A DNA stretch of 64,000 nt, taken from contig NZ_DATJCH010000003.1 of assembly GCF_035514885.1 (NCBI RefSeq), forward strand, positions 62,001-126,000, given 5' to 3'. The DNA is from Albibacterium sp035514885. GTDB taxonomy: Bacteria; Bacteroidota; Bacteroidia; Sphingobacteriales; Sphingobacteriaceae. The notes below the pieces were generated by a model. It had not been told where the DNA came from and made no database searches. It saw nothing but the letters and a program-made list of their open reading frames with translations. Below are positions 52,744-60,475 of this stretch, in pieces. Each line of letters opens with the position of its first letter. Position 1 is the first letter of the stretch. Both the position numbers and the translations under genes were made by a program.

Positions 52744-53856
52744 CTATAAGTGTAAATCACTCCAAATAGGGTAATGATCAGAAAGCTTTTCAGAAATGAT
52801 TTGAAAGTTTTGAATATCAAACTCTTTGCTAGCCAGAATATAATCAATCTGAAAATTAGGGAATGCGCCATTATAAGTTACTCCGAAGCCTCTCCCCTTT
52901 TCAACAAACGCATTCTGCATGTCTTGAGACAGCTTATTTACAGAGTATGAAAGTGGAGTGTCATTGAAGTCGCCGGCCACTATATAAGGTATTTTTGCAT
53001 TTTTTGTATGAGAGTATAAAGAATCAATTTGCTTATTGCGTTTAATGTATGCTGACTTTAGTCGGCTTCCTATCCGTTTGGTTGATTTTACATCAACGTT
53101 TGCAATCGGAATATCATTCTTTATAAAATCGTAATCTTCTTGTTTAAAGCCTACCGATTGAAGATGGACATTATATATCCGGAAGTTTTTCCCCCGTTTA
53201 TTAATATCGCTGTATACTATTTTATTTACAATACCTGTTTCAGTGTTAATATCCACATTGCCGGAGTCTGTGATGGGATATCTTGAAAAGATGGCTATTC
53301 CATAAGCATCATAATCGTTTCGGGCAGATGGAATAAAATAAGAGAAATTTAGTCCCAGCTCTTCCATATACCGTTTTCTCACGTTATTTACACCCTTGGT
53401 TCTTGAATAAAATTCTTGAATGCAGAGCACATCGGGAGATACCTTTTTAATCAGTTCTAAAATTTCACCTTGATTTTTGGCGTCTTTTCCATTGTCATCA
53501 TGAAACATTCTTACATTATAGCTCATTATCCGAACGGTACTGGTATCGCGTTCAGAACTATCTATAACAACGGAGGAATTAAACCCAAAATTCTTTTGTA
53601 TGGCTGTCCATCCTATTCCAATAGCAATTAATGAGATGAAAGCATATGAGAATTTTCTAAACAGCCAAAACACAATAAACAATACATTGACAGCAAATAG
53701 AATCGGGTAAGCGATTCCTAAGAATGCTACGGGCCAGAATATCTGCGGTTTAACCAATGGAGCGAGATAGCTAAACAATAAAAGGATTACAGCTATACCA
53801 TTAAGTACCAATATAATCTTACTTGTAAATCCCAATGGTTTTCTCCTGGACCGCAT
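52744..53856 (-). CDS. Endonuclease/exonuclease/phosphatase-family protein with membrane anchor
   Basis: The 370-residue protein has three hydrophobic segments in the first ~95 residues. An EEP-fold domain follows (about 105-370): MSYNVRMFHDD, DVLCIQEFYS, YNVHLQS, VAGDFNDTP and the catalytic His in SDHYPIWSDL are all present. The fold includes nucleases, phosphatases and lipid phosphodiesterases. Placement after membrane segments suggests the catalytic domain faces the periplasm, so the substrate may be a lipid or extracellular nucleic acid. It follows the second rhomboid gene by 10 bp and is probably in its operon. Confidence 0.87.
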   Translation of the reverse strand: MRSRRKPLGFTSKIILVLNGIAVILLLFSYLAPLVKPQIFWPVAFLGIAYPILFAVNVLFIVFWLFRKFSYAFISLIAIGIGWTAIQKNFGFNSSVVIDSSERDTSTVRIMSYNVRMFHDDNGKDAKNQGEILELIKKVSPDVLCIQEFYSRTKGVNNVRKRYMEELGLNFSYFIPSARNDYDAYGIAIFSRYPITDSGNVDINTETGIVNKIVYSDINKRGKNFRIYNVHLQSVGFKQEDYDFIKNDIPIANVDVKSTKRIGSRLKSAYIKRNKQIDSLYSHTKNAKIPYIVAGDFNDTPLSYSVNKLSQDMQNAFVEKGRGFGVTYNGAFPNFQIDYILASKEFDIQNFQIISEKLSDHYPIWSDLHL

Positions 53857-53866
53857 CTCTATCTTT

Positions 53867-54736
53867 CTAACTTTGATCTTGTTTACTTGCTTTAAACAGG
53901 GCGGCCTTTTCTTCTTTCGTTAAATTTTCATAACCTGATTGGGAGATCTTATCAAGAATGGTATCAATATATTCCTGGTTCGGAATATGACGGGATGACA
54001 TTACAGGCTTCTCGTTTTTAACAACTTTTAACTTGGGCTTCTTTTTACTTTTAACAAAAATCTTACTCCAGTCGTTTCCTTTTTGTAGCTGGCTAATATA
54101 TAAATAACCAAAAAGTGCTCCGCCTAAATGTGAAAGGCTTCCACCAGGATTTGTGCCGGCTATACCAATTAAATCTAAAATAATGAAAACGGCTGCTAAG
54201 TATTTTAATTTAACATTTCCAAAAAACAACATTCTTATTGCATAATCAGGCAATAAAGTTGCAGTTCCTACGACAATAGCACTCACCGCGGCTGATGAAC
54301 CTAACAAAACGCTGATTTGTGCGTCACTCTTAAATACCGGAAGAAAGTTATACAATAAAATAAATGTTATTCCACCCATTAAACCACCTGCTAAGTAGTT
54401 AAAGACAAATTGCCGTCTATTTAAAAAATCAAGAAATATTTGACCCAACCAGAAGAGCCATAACATATTAAATAAAATATGGAAGAACTCTCGTTGCGTA
54501 AACATGTAGGTAACAATCGTCCAGGGTTTCATTGCAAAGGCTGCGAAACTTGCCGGCATCATTAATTGATTTTGCAGAAACTCACTTACGAAACCTGCCT
54601 GCCCAAAAAGAAACTCTATTACATACAATAAGTTAAGCAATAAGAAAACGCCTACATTGATTGCAATAAATTGATAAAGTGGATTTCCTGATTTGAACAC
54701 TTTATACTTAAGATCACTTATAATTGAGCCTCTCAT
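53867..54736 (-). CDS. Rhomboid-family intramembrane serine protease (second of a pair)
   Basis: The 289-residue protein has about six hydrophobic helices and a charged, Lys-rich C-terminal tail (about 225-289). The putative catalytic serine lies in LLGSSAAVSAI, where the family usually has GxSG, and the histidine in GSLSHLGGALFGY. The HxxxN-like segment FHILFNMLWLFWLGQ is also present. Rhomboids cleave membrane proteins within the bilayer. The altered GSSA motif leaves catalytic efficiency open. It follows the other rhomboid by 67 bp, with no sign of a terminator between. Confidence 0.83.
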   Translation of the reverse strand: MRGSIISDLKYKVFKSGNPLYQFIAINVGVFLLLNLLYVIEFLFGQAGFVSEFLQNQLMMPASFAAFAMKPWTIVTYMFTQREFFHILFNMLWLFWLGQIFLDFLNRRQFVFNYLAGGLMGGITFILLYNFLPVFKSDAQISVLLGSSAAVSAIVVGTATLLPDYAIRMLFFGNVKLKYLAAVFIILDLIGIAGTNPGGSLSHLGGALFGYLYISQLQKGNDWSKIFVKSKKKPKLKVVKNEKPVMSSRHIPNQEYIDTILDKISQSGYENLTKEEKAALFKASKQDQS

Positions 54737-54803
54737 TAAAATTTCTATTTATAGTTTGAAATTACAAATCGTTTGGGCAAAATACAAATAAAGTAATCGT
54801 CCT

Positions 54804-55520
54804 TTACCAAGGTTCGGGCCTCCCAATTCGCCATATTTTTAAAAGTATGAATCCAAATAAAGCTCCTCCTAAATGGGCGAAATGGGCAACCGAGTCACCT
54901 GCAAAACGAGAGAAACCTAAAAATAATTCAATTAATATGTAAACTGGAATAAAGTACTTTGCCTTTACAGGTACTGGGATAAACATCAAATAGAGTGAAG
55001 TGTTTGGAAAAAGATATCCAAAAGCTACTAATACTCCAAATATTGCTCCCGAGGCACCAACCATGGGTGTATTATAAGTTACAGCCAACGAGCGAAGACC
55101 ATCTTCGGTTAGTCCTGGAAAGTTGCTGGAGATCATTCCTGTTGACCGGTCGAATTCGAAAAGATCTTTTGCAAAAGGTGTTCCTACTAATTGATATATT
55201 TCAATTCCCTGAACAAAAAACTGCAATGCCAGAGCTCCAAGTCCGGTAATTAAATAGAAGTTGATAAACTTTTTTGGTCCGAGAATTCGCTCAATAACAG
55301 GCCCGAACATAAACAACGCAAACATGTTAAAAAAGATATGTGCAAAACCTCCATGCATAAACATATAGGTTATCACTTGCCAGCTATGGAACATAACCGA
55401 ATCCGGATAATAAACTCCAAATAGCATATTGGCTTGTGTGAAAATCATTGAGCCAACAAATCCGATAATATTAAATATTAACAGATTCTTAACTACTGGG
55501 GTCATTAGGTTTGTAAACAT
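54804..55520 (-). CDS. Rhomboid-family intramembrane serine protease (first of a pair)
   Basis: The 238-residue membrane protein has the full rhomboid signature: FAHIFFNMFALFMFGPVIE, the catalytic serine in GASGAIFGVLVAFG, and the catalytic histidine in SVAHFAHLGGALFGF. It has about six helices and almost no tail. Being closer to consensus than its neighbour, it is the more likely active protease. It follows mutL by 8 bp on the same strand, so a miaA-mutL-rhomboid-rhomboid-EEP run is plausible. Confidence 0.9.
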   Translation of the reverse strand: MFTNLMTPVVKNLLIFNIIGFVGSMIFTQANMLFGVYYPDSVMFHSWQVITYMFMHGGFAHIFFNMFALFMFGPVIERILGPKKFINFYLITGLGALALQFFVQGIEIYQLVGTPFAKDLFEFDRSTGMISSNFPGLTEDGLRSLAVTYNTPMVGASGAIFGVLVAFGYLFPNTSLYLMFIPVPVKAKYFIPVYILIELFLGFSRFAGDSVAHFAHLGGALFGFILLKIWRIGRPEPW

Positions 55521-55528
55521 TTCAATGT

Positions 55529-57373
55529 CTAATTTAATTTTCCAAACTTTTCAAATAGTTCTTTGAGCGTAAAGGTAATAATTATAGGTTTACCACTTAA
55601 AGAAACATTGGGACTTTCACAAGCAAACAATTGATCCATCAAGTCTCCCATTGCTTCTTTACTAAGCGAGGTGCCACTTTTGATTGCTGCATTTCTAGCC
55701 AAACTACGCGCCAAGCTTTCACGTTTAGAAAGACGATCAACAGCTTGATAATTTTTATAGGTTTCTAACAGCTTTTCAATCACCTGTGTTTCGCTTAAAC
55801 CAGGTCCGATATCTGCAGGAATACCTTCAATAATCAACGATGTTTTACCAAAAGGCCGAACCTGGAACCCTAAGATTTCAATTTGAGGTAACAAATCTTG
55901 TATTAATTCAAAATCTGACGTACTTAACGTTACAGTTTGAGGAAACAAGCTTTGTTGGCTTGCGCCTTTGCGATTTTCAAGCTGTTGAATAAATCGCTCA
56001 TAAAGTACTCTTTCATGAGCAGATTGCTGCTCAACAACAATAAAACCGGATTTTATTTGTGAAATGATTAAACAGTTATGCAACTGAAATATTTGCTTTT
56101 CGGAAGAAAAAGTGTTCTTTATATTTTCCTCATTATGTAAATGAAGTTGGCTTACTTCAGCTTTTTCAGATATCTCATATAAAGTTTCCCAATTATTGTT
56201 CATTGGATTTTTAAAAGATGGCTTTCCTTCTGAGCTACTTGTTCCCTGTTTGGTTTTTCCTCCATCAAAAGGATTAAATTTAGGGTTGAAATTAATTGAA
56301 GGTGCCACGATCTCATTCATGGGCTTTGGACTTATCATTTGATTAAAGCCCGTTTCTTGATTAAAATCCAATGAAGGAGTAATATTATATTTACCTAAGG
56401 ATCGCTTTACTGCCGAACGCACAATTGCATAAATAGACCGATCGTCCTGATATTTTATTTCTGTCTTTGTAGGGTGAACGTTGATATCTATTTTAGAAGG
56501 ATCGATATCAATAAACAGAACATACAATGGATAGCTGTCTGCTGACAGCAATTCACTATAAGCTCCCATCACGGCATGATTAAGGTAAGGGTCTTTAATA
56601 AATCGTTTATTAACGAAGAAATATTGCTCTCCACGTGTTTTCTTCGCAAACTCGGGTTTTCCTACAAAACCTTTTAAATTGATGATGGAGGTTTCTTCTT
56701 CTACGGGTACTAAGCGTTGGTTATAACTGTTACCAAATACATGAATAATCCGTTGCTTTAAGCCCGATGCAGGTAAGTGAAACAATTCATTTTCATCATG
56801 ATGAAGACTGAAGAAAATGCTGGGATTAGCTAATGCCAGGCGTTGAAACTCATCAACAATATGTTTTAATTCTACTGAATTACTTTTAAGAAAATTCCTT
56901 CTTGCCGGAATATTATAAAATAGATTCTTTATTCTAATACTTGTTCCGGCAGCAGCAGCAGTGGGCTCTTGGTTAACAACCTTGGAACCTTCTACTTGAA
57001 TGCAGGTGCCAAGCTCATCTTCATGCCTTCTCGTTTTTAACTCTACTTGGGCAATTGCGGCAATTGAAGCCATGGCTTCACCCCGGAAGCCCATTGTTCG
57101 AATAGCAAAAAGATCTTCGGCTAACTTTATCTTAGAGGTAGCATGGCGTTCAAAACAAAGTCGCGCATCGGTTACACTCATCCCACAGCCATTATCGATT
57201 ACTTGGATTAATGACTTTCCGGCATCTTTAATTATTAATTGGATCTTGTCTGCTCCTGCATCAATAGAATTCTCCAATAATTCCTTCACTGCAGAAGCTG
57301 GTCTCTGTACTACTTCTCCTGCAGCTATCTGGTTTGCCACTGAATCAGGTAGCAGGCTTATTATATCAGACAT
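55529..57373 (-). CDS. mutL: DNA mismatch repair protein MutL, endonuclease motifs degenerate
   Basis: The 614-residue protein has a complete GHKL ATPase half: VKELLENSIDAGADKI, DNGCGM, GFRGEAMASI, and GTSIRIKNLFYNIPARRNFLK. A transducer domain with INVHPTKTEI follows, then a linker of about 100 residues, then the C-terminal dimerisation domain. The metal-binding endonuclease signature normally written DQHAxxE is EQQSAHE here. The ACxxAI-like and CPHGRP-like motifs are RNAAIK and SLSGKP, with the Cys and His ligands absent. Nicking activity is therefore doubtful. It starts 6 bp after miaA. Confidence 0.95.
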   Translation of the reverse strand: MSDIISLLPDSVANQIAAGEVVQRPASAVKELLENSIDAGADKIQLIIKDAGKSLIQVIDNGCGMSVTDARLCFERHATSKIKLAEDLFAIRTMGFRGEAMASIAAIAQVELKTRRHEDELGTCIQVEGSKVVNQEPTAAAAGTSIRIKNLFYNIPARRNFLKSNSVELKHIVDEFQRLALANPSIFFSLHHDENELFHLPASGLKQRIIHVFGNSYNQRLVPVEEETSIINLKGFVGKPEFAKKTRGEQYFFVNKRFIKDPYLNHAVMGAYSELLSADSYPLYVLFIDIDPSKIDINVHPTKTEIKYQDDRSIYAIVRSAVKRSLGKYNITPSLDFNQETGFNQMISPKPMNEIVAPSINFNPKFNPFDGGKTKQGTSSSEGKPSFKNPMNNNWETLYEISEKAEVSQLHLHNEENIKNTFSSEKQIFQLHNCLIISQIKSGFIVVEQQSAHERVLYERFIQQLENRKGASQQSLFPQTVTLSTSDFELIQDLLPQIEILGFQVRPFGKTSLIIEGIPADIGPGLSETQVIEKLLETYKNYQAVDRLSKRESLARSLARNAAIKSGTSLSKEAMGDLMDQLFACESPNVSLSGKPIIITFTLKELFEKFGKLN

Positions 57374-57379
57374 ACGACG

Positions 57380-58285
57380 CTAAGGTACGAATTTGGTAAT
57401 AAAATCTAACCGTTCAGTTAATGAGTTTTGATTTATCCAGTGAATTTCCAAGCCATCTTTTTCCATTTTTCGAAAGTAGGTCATCTGTCTCTTTGCAAAT
57501 TGATGAATTGCTATCTCTAACTTAGAAAAACACTCTTCGAGTGAATAATCACCTTGAAGATGCTGTGTGATTATTTTATATTCCAAACCATAAAAGATCA
57601 GCATATCTGCAGAAATACCTTTATCCAAAAGTTGCTGAACCTCTTCAATAAGACCTTTATCAAAACGTTCACGTAATCTTTTACTGATGTTTTGCCGTCG
57701 GGTATTTAAATCTAAATTTATTCCAAAAATAATGGGCTCTATCGATAGATTCGCCTCTTCGATCAACTCGTTGTTTTCTAGCCACTTTGCAATTTCGATA
57801 GCTCTTATCAGACGTTTATGTGTACTCGTATCTGCATTAAAAGACTGAGCTTTTGGCAAGCCTTCAAACAGTTGTTTTAGTTCAGCATATTCTCTATGGA
57901 TTAATGAATCACGCAATGCAAAATCTCTGGGTATATAAGTATGGGAAAAGTTCTGAAGAACTGCTTGAATATAAAGGCCAGTTCCACCACATAAAATAGG
58001 TATTCGGTTACGGCTCTTTATTTCACGAAGTACTCTGTTAAAATCTTTCTGAAATTGACCCACCCCATATATTTCGCCCGCATCGAGGATATCTATTAAA
58101 TGATAAGGAACATTGCTATATTCTTCTAAATCCTTACCTGTGCCAATATCCATACCACGATAGACCTGACGAGAATCTGCACTAATAATCTCACCGTTCA
58201 GCTTTTTAGCCAAAGCAACAGCCAATGCCGTTTTACCGGAGGCTGTTGGGCCCAGTATACATATTAAATCAAGTTTCTCTTCCAA
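57380..58285 (-). CDS. miaA: tRNA dimethylallyltransferase
   Basis: The 301-residue enzyme adds the isopentenyl group to A37 of UNN-reading tRNAs, the substrate for MiaB (16299-17726). It has the P-loop LGPTASGKTALA (about 10-21), the DSRQVYRGMDIGTGK motif that binds the tRNA, and GGTGLYIQAVL. Length is normal. It is followed at once by mutL, a miaA-mutL order common in several phyla. Confidence 0.97.
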   Translation of the reverse strand: MEEKLDLICILGPTASGKTALAVALAKKLNGEIISADSRQVYRGMDIGTGKDLEEYSNVPYHLIDILDAGEIYGVGQFQKDFNRVLREIKSRNRIPILCGGTGLYIQAVLQNFSHTYIPRDFALRDSLIHREYAELKQLFEGLPKAQSFNADTSTHKRLIRAIEIAKWLENNELIEEANLSIEPIIFGINLDLNTRRQNISKRLRERFDKGLIEEVQQLLDKGISADMLIFYGLEYKIITQHLQGDYSLEECFSKLEIAIHQFAKRQMTYFRKMEKDGLEIHWINQNSLTERLDFITKFVP

Positions 58286-58301
58286 TCTGCTAAAATAATA
58301 T

Positions 58302-58329
58302 GAGCCTGGCAGATATCTCTACCAGGCTC
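58302..58329 (-). terminator. Hairpin after the Gfo/Idh/MocA gene
   Basis: GAGCCTGG (58302-58309) pairs with CCAGGCTC (58322-58329) around a 12-nt loop that itself contains the palindrome AGATATCT. On the minus strand it is followed by an AT-rich but broken T-run, so this is a moderate terminator between the oxidoreductase gene and miaA. Confidence 0.55.
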
Positions 58330-58351
58330 CCAATTAAATTGAATCAGCTAA

Positions 58352-59521
58352 TTAATCTACTTTAATCCACTTTTCGTTACTGCTGTTGCTTTCAACTACT
58401 TTATCAACAAAAGCCATCCCTCTCACACCTTCATCAACTTGTGGAAAATCAAGCATTTCTGCGGTTGGAGTTTCGCCATTCAATTTGGCAGAAACAGTCA
58501 AGATGAAGTTACGATAGATATTGGCAAAAGCCTCTAAAAGTCCTTCTGGGTGACCAGCAGGTATACGAGTATTATGTGTAGCGAAACTACTTAAGGTATA
58601 GGGCTCTTTATAAGCATTACCCGGGCGGTATACTTGTACTGGGCGATCTAATAATTTAACGAATAAACTATTAGGTTCTTGTTGATTCCATTCCAAGCCA
58701 CCTTTTTCTCCATAAATACGCATTGAGATTGCATTTTCCTCACCAGCAGCAATTTGTGTAGCAATTAACACTCCATTGGCACCGTTGTTAAAACGCAATA
58801 AAACGTTTCCATCATCATCTAACATTCTACCTTCAACAACAATGGATAGATCAGCATTAAGTTCAGATATCTTCAAACCAGTAACATATTCAGCTAAATG
58901 AGCTACGTGAGTACCAATATCTCCCATTGCGCCACTTTTACCTGATTTTTTAGGGTCAGTTCTCCAAGCAGCACCTGAATTTCCTTCTCTTTCTGAAAGT
59001 CGGCTTAACCATCCTTGAGGATATTCAACAATTACCTTCCTGATTTTTCCAAGTTCTCCATTTGCTACCATAGCTTTTGCCTGCTTAACCATTGGGTAGC
59101 CGCTATAAGTATGCGTTAGTGCTAATGTCAAACCTGTTTTTTCAACAATTTCTTTTAATTCAACGGCTTCTTCTAATGAAAAAGTCATCGGCTTTTCAAT
59201 GACAACATTAAACCCATTTTCTAAAGCCATCTTGGCTGGGGCGAAATGTATGAAGTTAGGAGTAACGATTGTTAAGAAATCCATTCTTACATCTGCAGGT
59301 AGTTGGCTTTCTTTCTCAATCATTTCCTGATATGTAAGATATACTCGATCAGGATTTACAAAAAGGGCTTCACCGGATTCTTTACTTACTTTAGGGTCAA
59401 CACTGAATGCACCACATACAAGTTCAACTAATCCATCCATGAAAGCAGCTCTACGGTGTACAGCGCCAATAAAAGCATCAGTTCCACCACCAAGCATACC
59501 CATTCTCAATTTTCTTTTCAT
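58352..59521 (-). CDS. Gfo/Idh/MocA-family NAD(P)-dependent oxidoreductase
   Basis: The 389-residue protein has the N-terminal Rossmann motif GMLGGGTDAFIGAVH, the EKP motif typical of the family (NGFNVVIEKPMTFSLEEA), and the C-terminal alpha/beta domain with GDIGTHVAHLAEYV (the conserved catalytic-region histidine) and HPEGLLEAFANIYRN. Family members oxidise or reduce sugars, inositols and related compounds. No transporter or sugar kinase is next to it. It is monocistronic and ends at a hairpin. Confidence 0.9.
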   Translation of the reverse strand: MKRKLRMGMLGGGTDAFIGAVHRRAAFMDGLVELVCGAFSVDPKVSKESGEALFVNPDRVYLTYQEMIEKESQLPADVRMDFLTIVTPNFIHFAPAKMALENGFNVVIEKPMTFSLEEAVELKEIVEKTGLTLALTHTYSGYPMVKQAKAMVANGELGKIRKVIVEYPQGWLSRLSEREGNSGAAWRTDPKKSGKSGAMGDIGTHVAHLAEYVTGLKISELNADLSIVVEGRMLDDDGNVLLRFNNGANGVLIATQIAAGEENAISMRIYGEKGGLEWNQQEPNSLFVKLLDRPVQVYRPGNAYKEPYTLSSFATHNTRIPAGHPEGLLEAFANIYRNFILTVSAKLNGETPTAEMLDFPQVDEGVRGMAFVDKVVESNSSNEKWIKVD

Positions 59522-59588
59522 AATGTTATTTAATTATTCCTCAATTTAGGGTAAAGCTAAATATATAAATCCTAATCGTAAATTATTT

Positions 59589-60371
59589 TCAATTACTATT
59601 AAGATATTTTATCATTTTAATACTCCCTGAGTTGAATATTTTATAGAAAGAATCGCTATTAAGCACATTCTCTTTAGCTGGCTCTCTTTGATTATTCTCT
59701 TTATTCACAAAAAAGACCTGCGGTTCCGTGACCATAATCTTTATAAACCCTAATTTTTCGAACTTATCGCCATTCGACCAATCTGCATCTACATAAGTCA
59801 TTATATCATTCGGATTAAAATCAAGAATAAAAGCTTTCAATAACTTACTGAAGCCTCCTATTATTATTAATCGCTGTTTTGAACAGAATCGCAAACATTC
59901 AAAGGATCGATAATTTTCTGAATGCCTCATTAATCTCCCTCCACTAAAAACCATAATGGCTACCAATTCCCCTTCAAAAAATAATCCATATCTGTACTTC
60001 CCGGGCAGTTCAGTTTGCAAATGATGTTCTTTCTGGAAACTTAAAGCTGTCTTTTTATCAATACGGGCAGCAATGCATTGGCGTGCATACACTCGCTCAC
60101 CCTTTCCCACTAATACTTTAATTCTGTTCAATAGCAAATCAGGCTTCGTAAGCCAAATATCCTCATCAATGTGGATAGGGAGTTTATTAGATCCTCGATC
60201 TTCGTACTTTATTTTTGGGGCACCTGCCAAATAAAAGAGTATAAGGATATCACTTCCCAAGACTTCAATTTCAAAAGTTCGATTATGAATCTCTTTTATT
60301 ACCAGGTCACAATTTAACTGAATCTTCAATCCGGTAACAAATTCAGAAACGTTCCGAGGGAGAATATCCAT
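59589..60371 (-). CDS. Mom/GNAT-like fold protein of unknown substrate
   Basis: The 260-residue cytoplasmic protein has a first ~100 residues with no motif. A block that resembles the acyltransferase-like domain of phage-encoded Mom-type and homing-endonuclease-associated proteins follows: KYRYGLFFEGELVAIMVFSGGR, then FECLRFCSKQR, IIIGGFSKLLKAFI, DIMTYVDADWSNGDKFEKLGF. The spacing of these pieces is characteristic, as I recall it. Homologues of the Mom type modify adenine in phage DNA, but nothing shows that here. It has no phage genes around it. The function is left open. Confidence 0.55.
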   Translation of the reverse strand: MDILPRNVSEFVTGLKIQLNCDLVIKEIHNRTFEIEVLGSDILILFYLAGAPKIKYEDRGSNKLPIHIDEDIWLTKPDLLLNRIKVLVGKGERVYARQCIAARIDKKTALSFQKEHHLQTELPGKYRYGLFFEGELVAIMVFSGGRLMRHSENYRSFECLRFCSKQRLIIIGGFSKLLKAFILDFNPNDIMTYVDADWSNGDKFEKLGFIKIMVTEPQVFFVNKENNQREPAKENVLNSDSFYKIFNSGSIKMIKYLNSN

Positions 60372-60475
60372 ATTGCAAATATCTTAATAAACGTTGATTT
60401 ATAAGACTCTTGGGGACCTGCATGATTAAATAAAATATAATATTGCATATATTAGATCAAGTTAACTCTCTAGAA

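Noticed and set aside
57000..57383. 127-codon frame antisense to the start of mutL
   Set aside because: It is entirely within the well-conserved MutL ATPase coding region, which explains the lack of stops.
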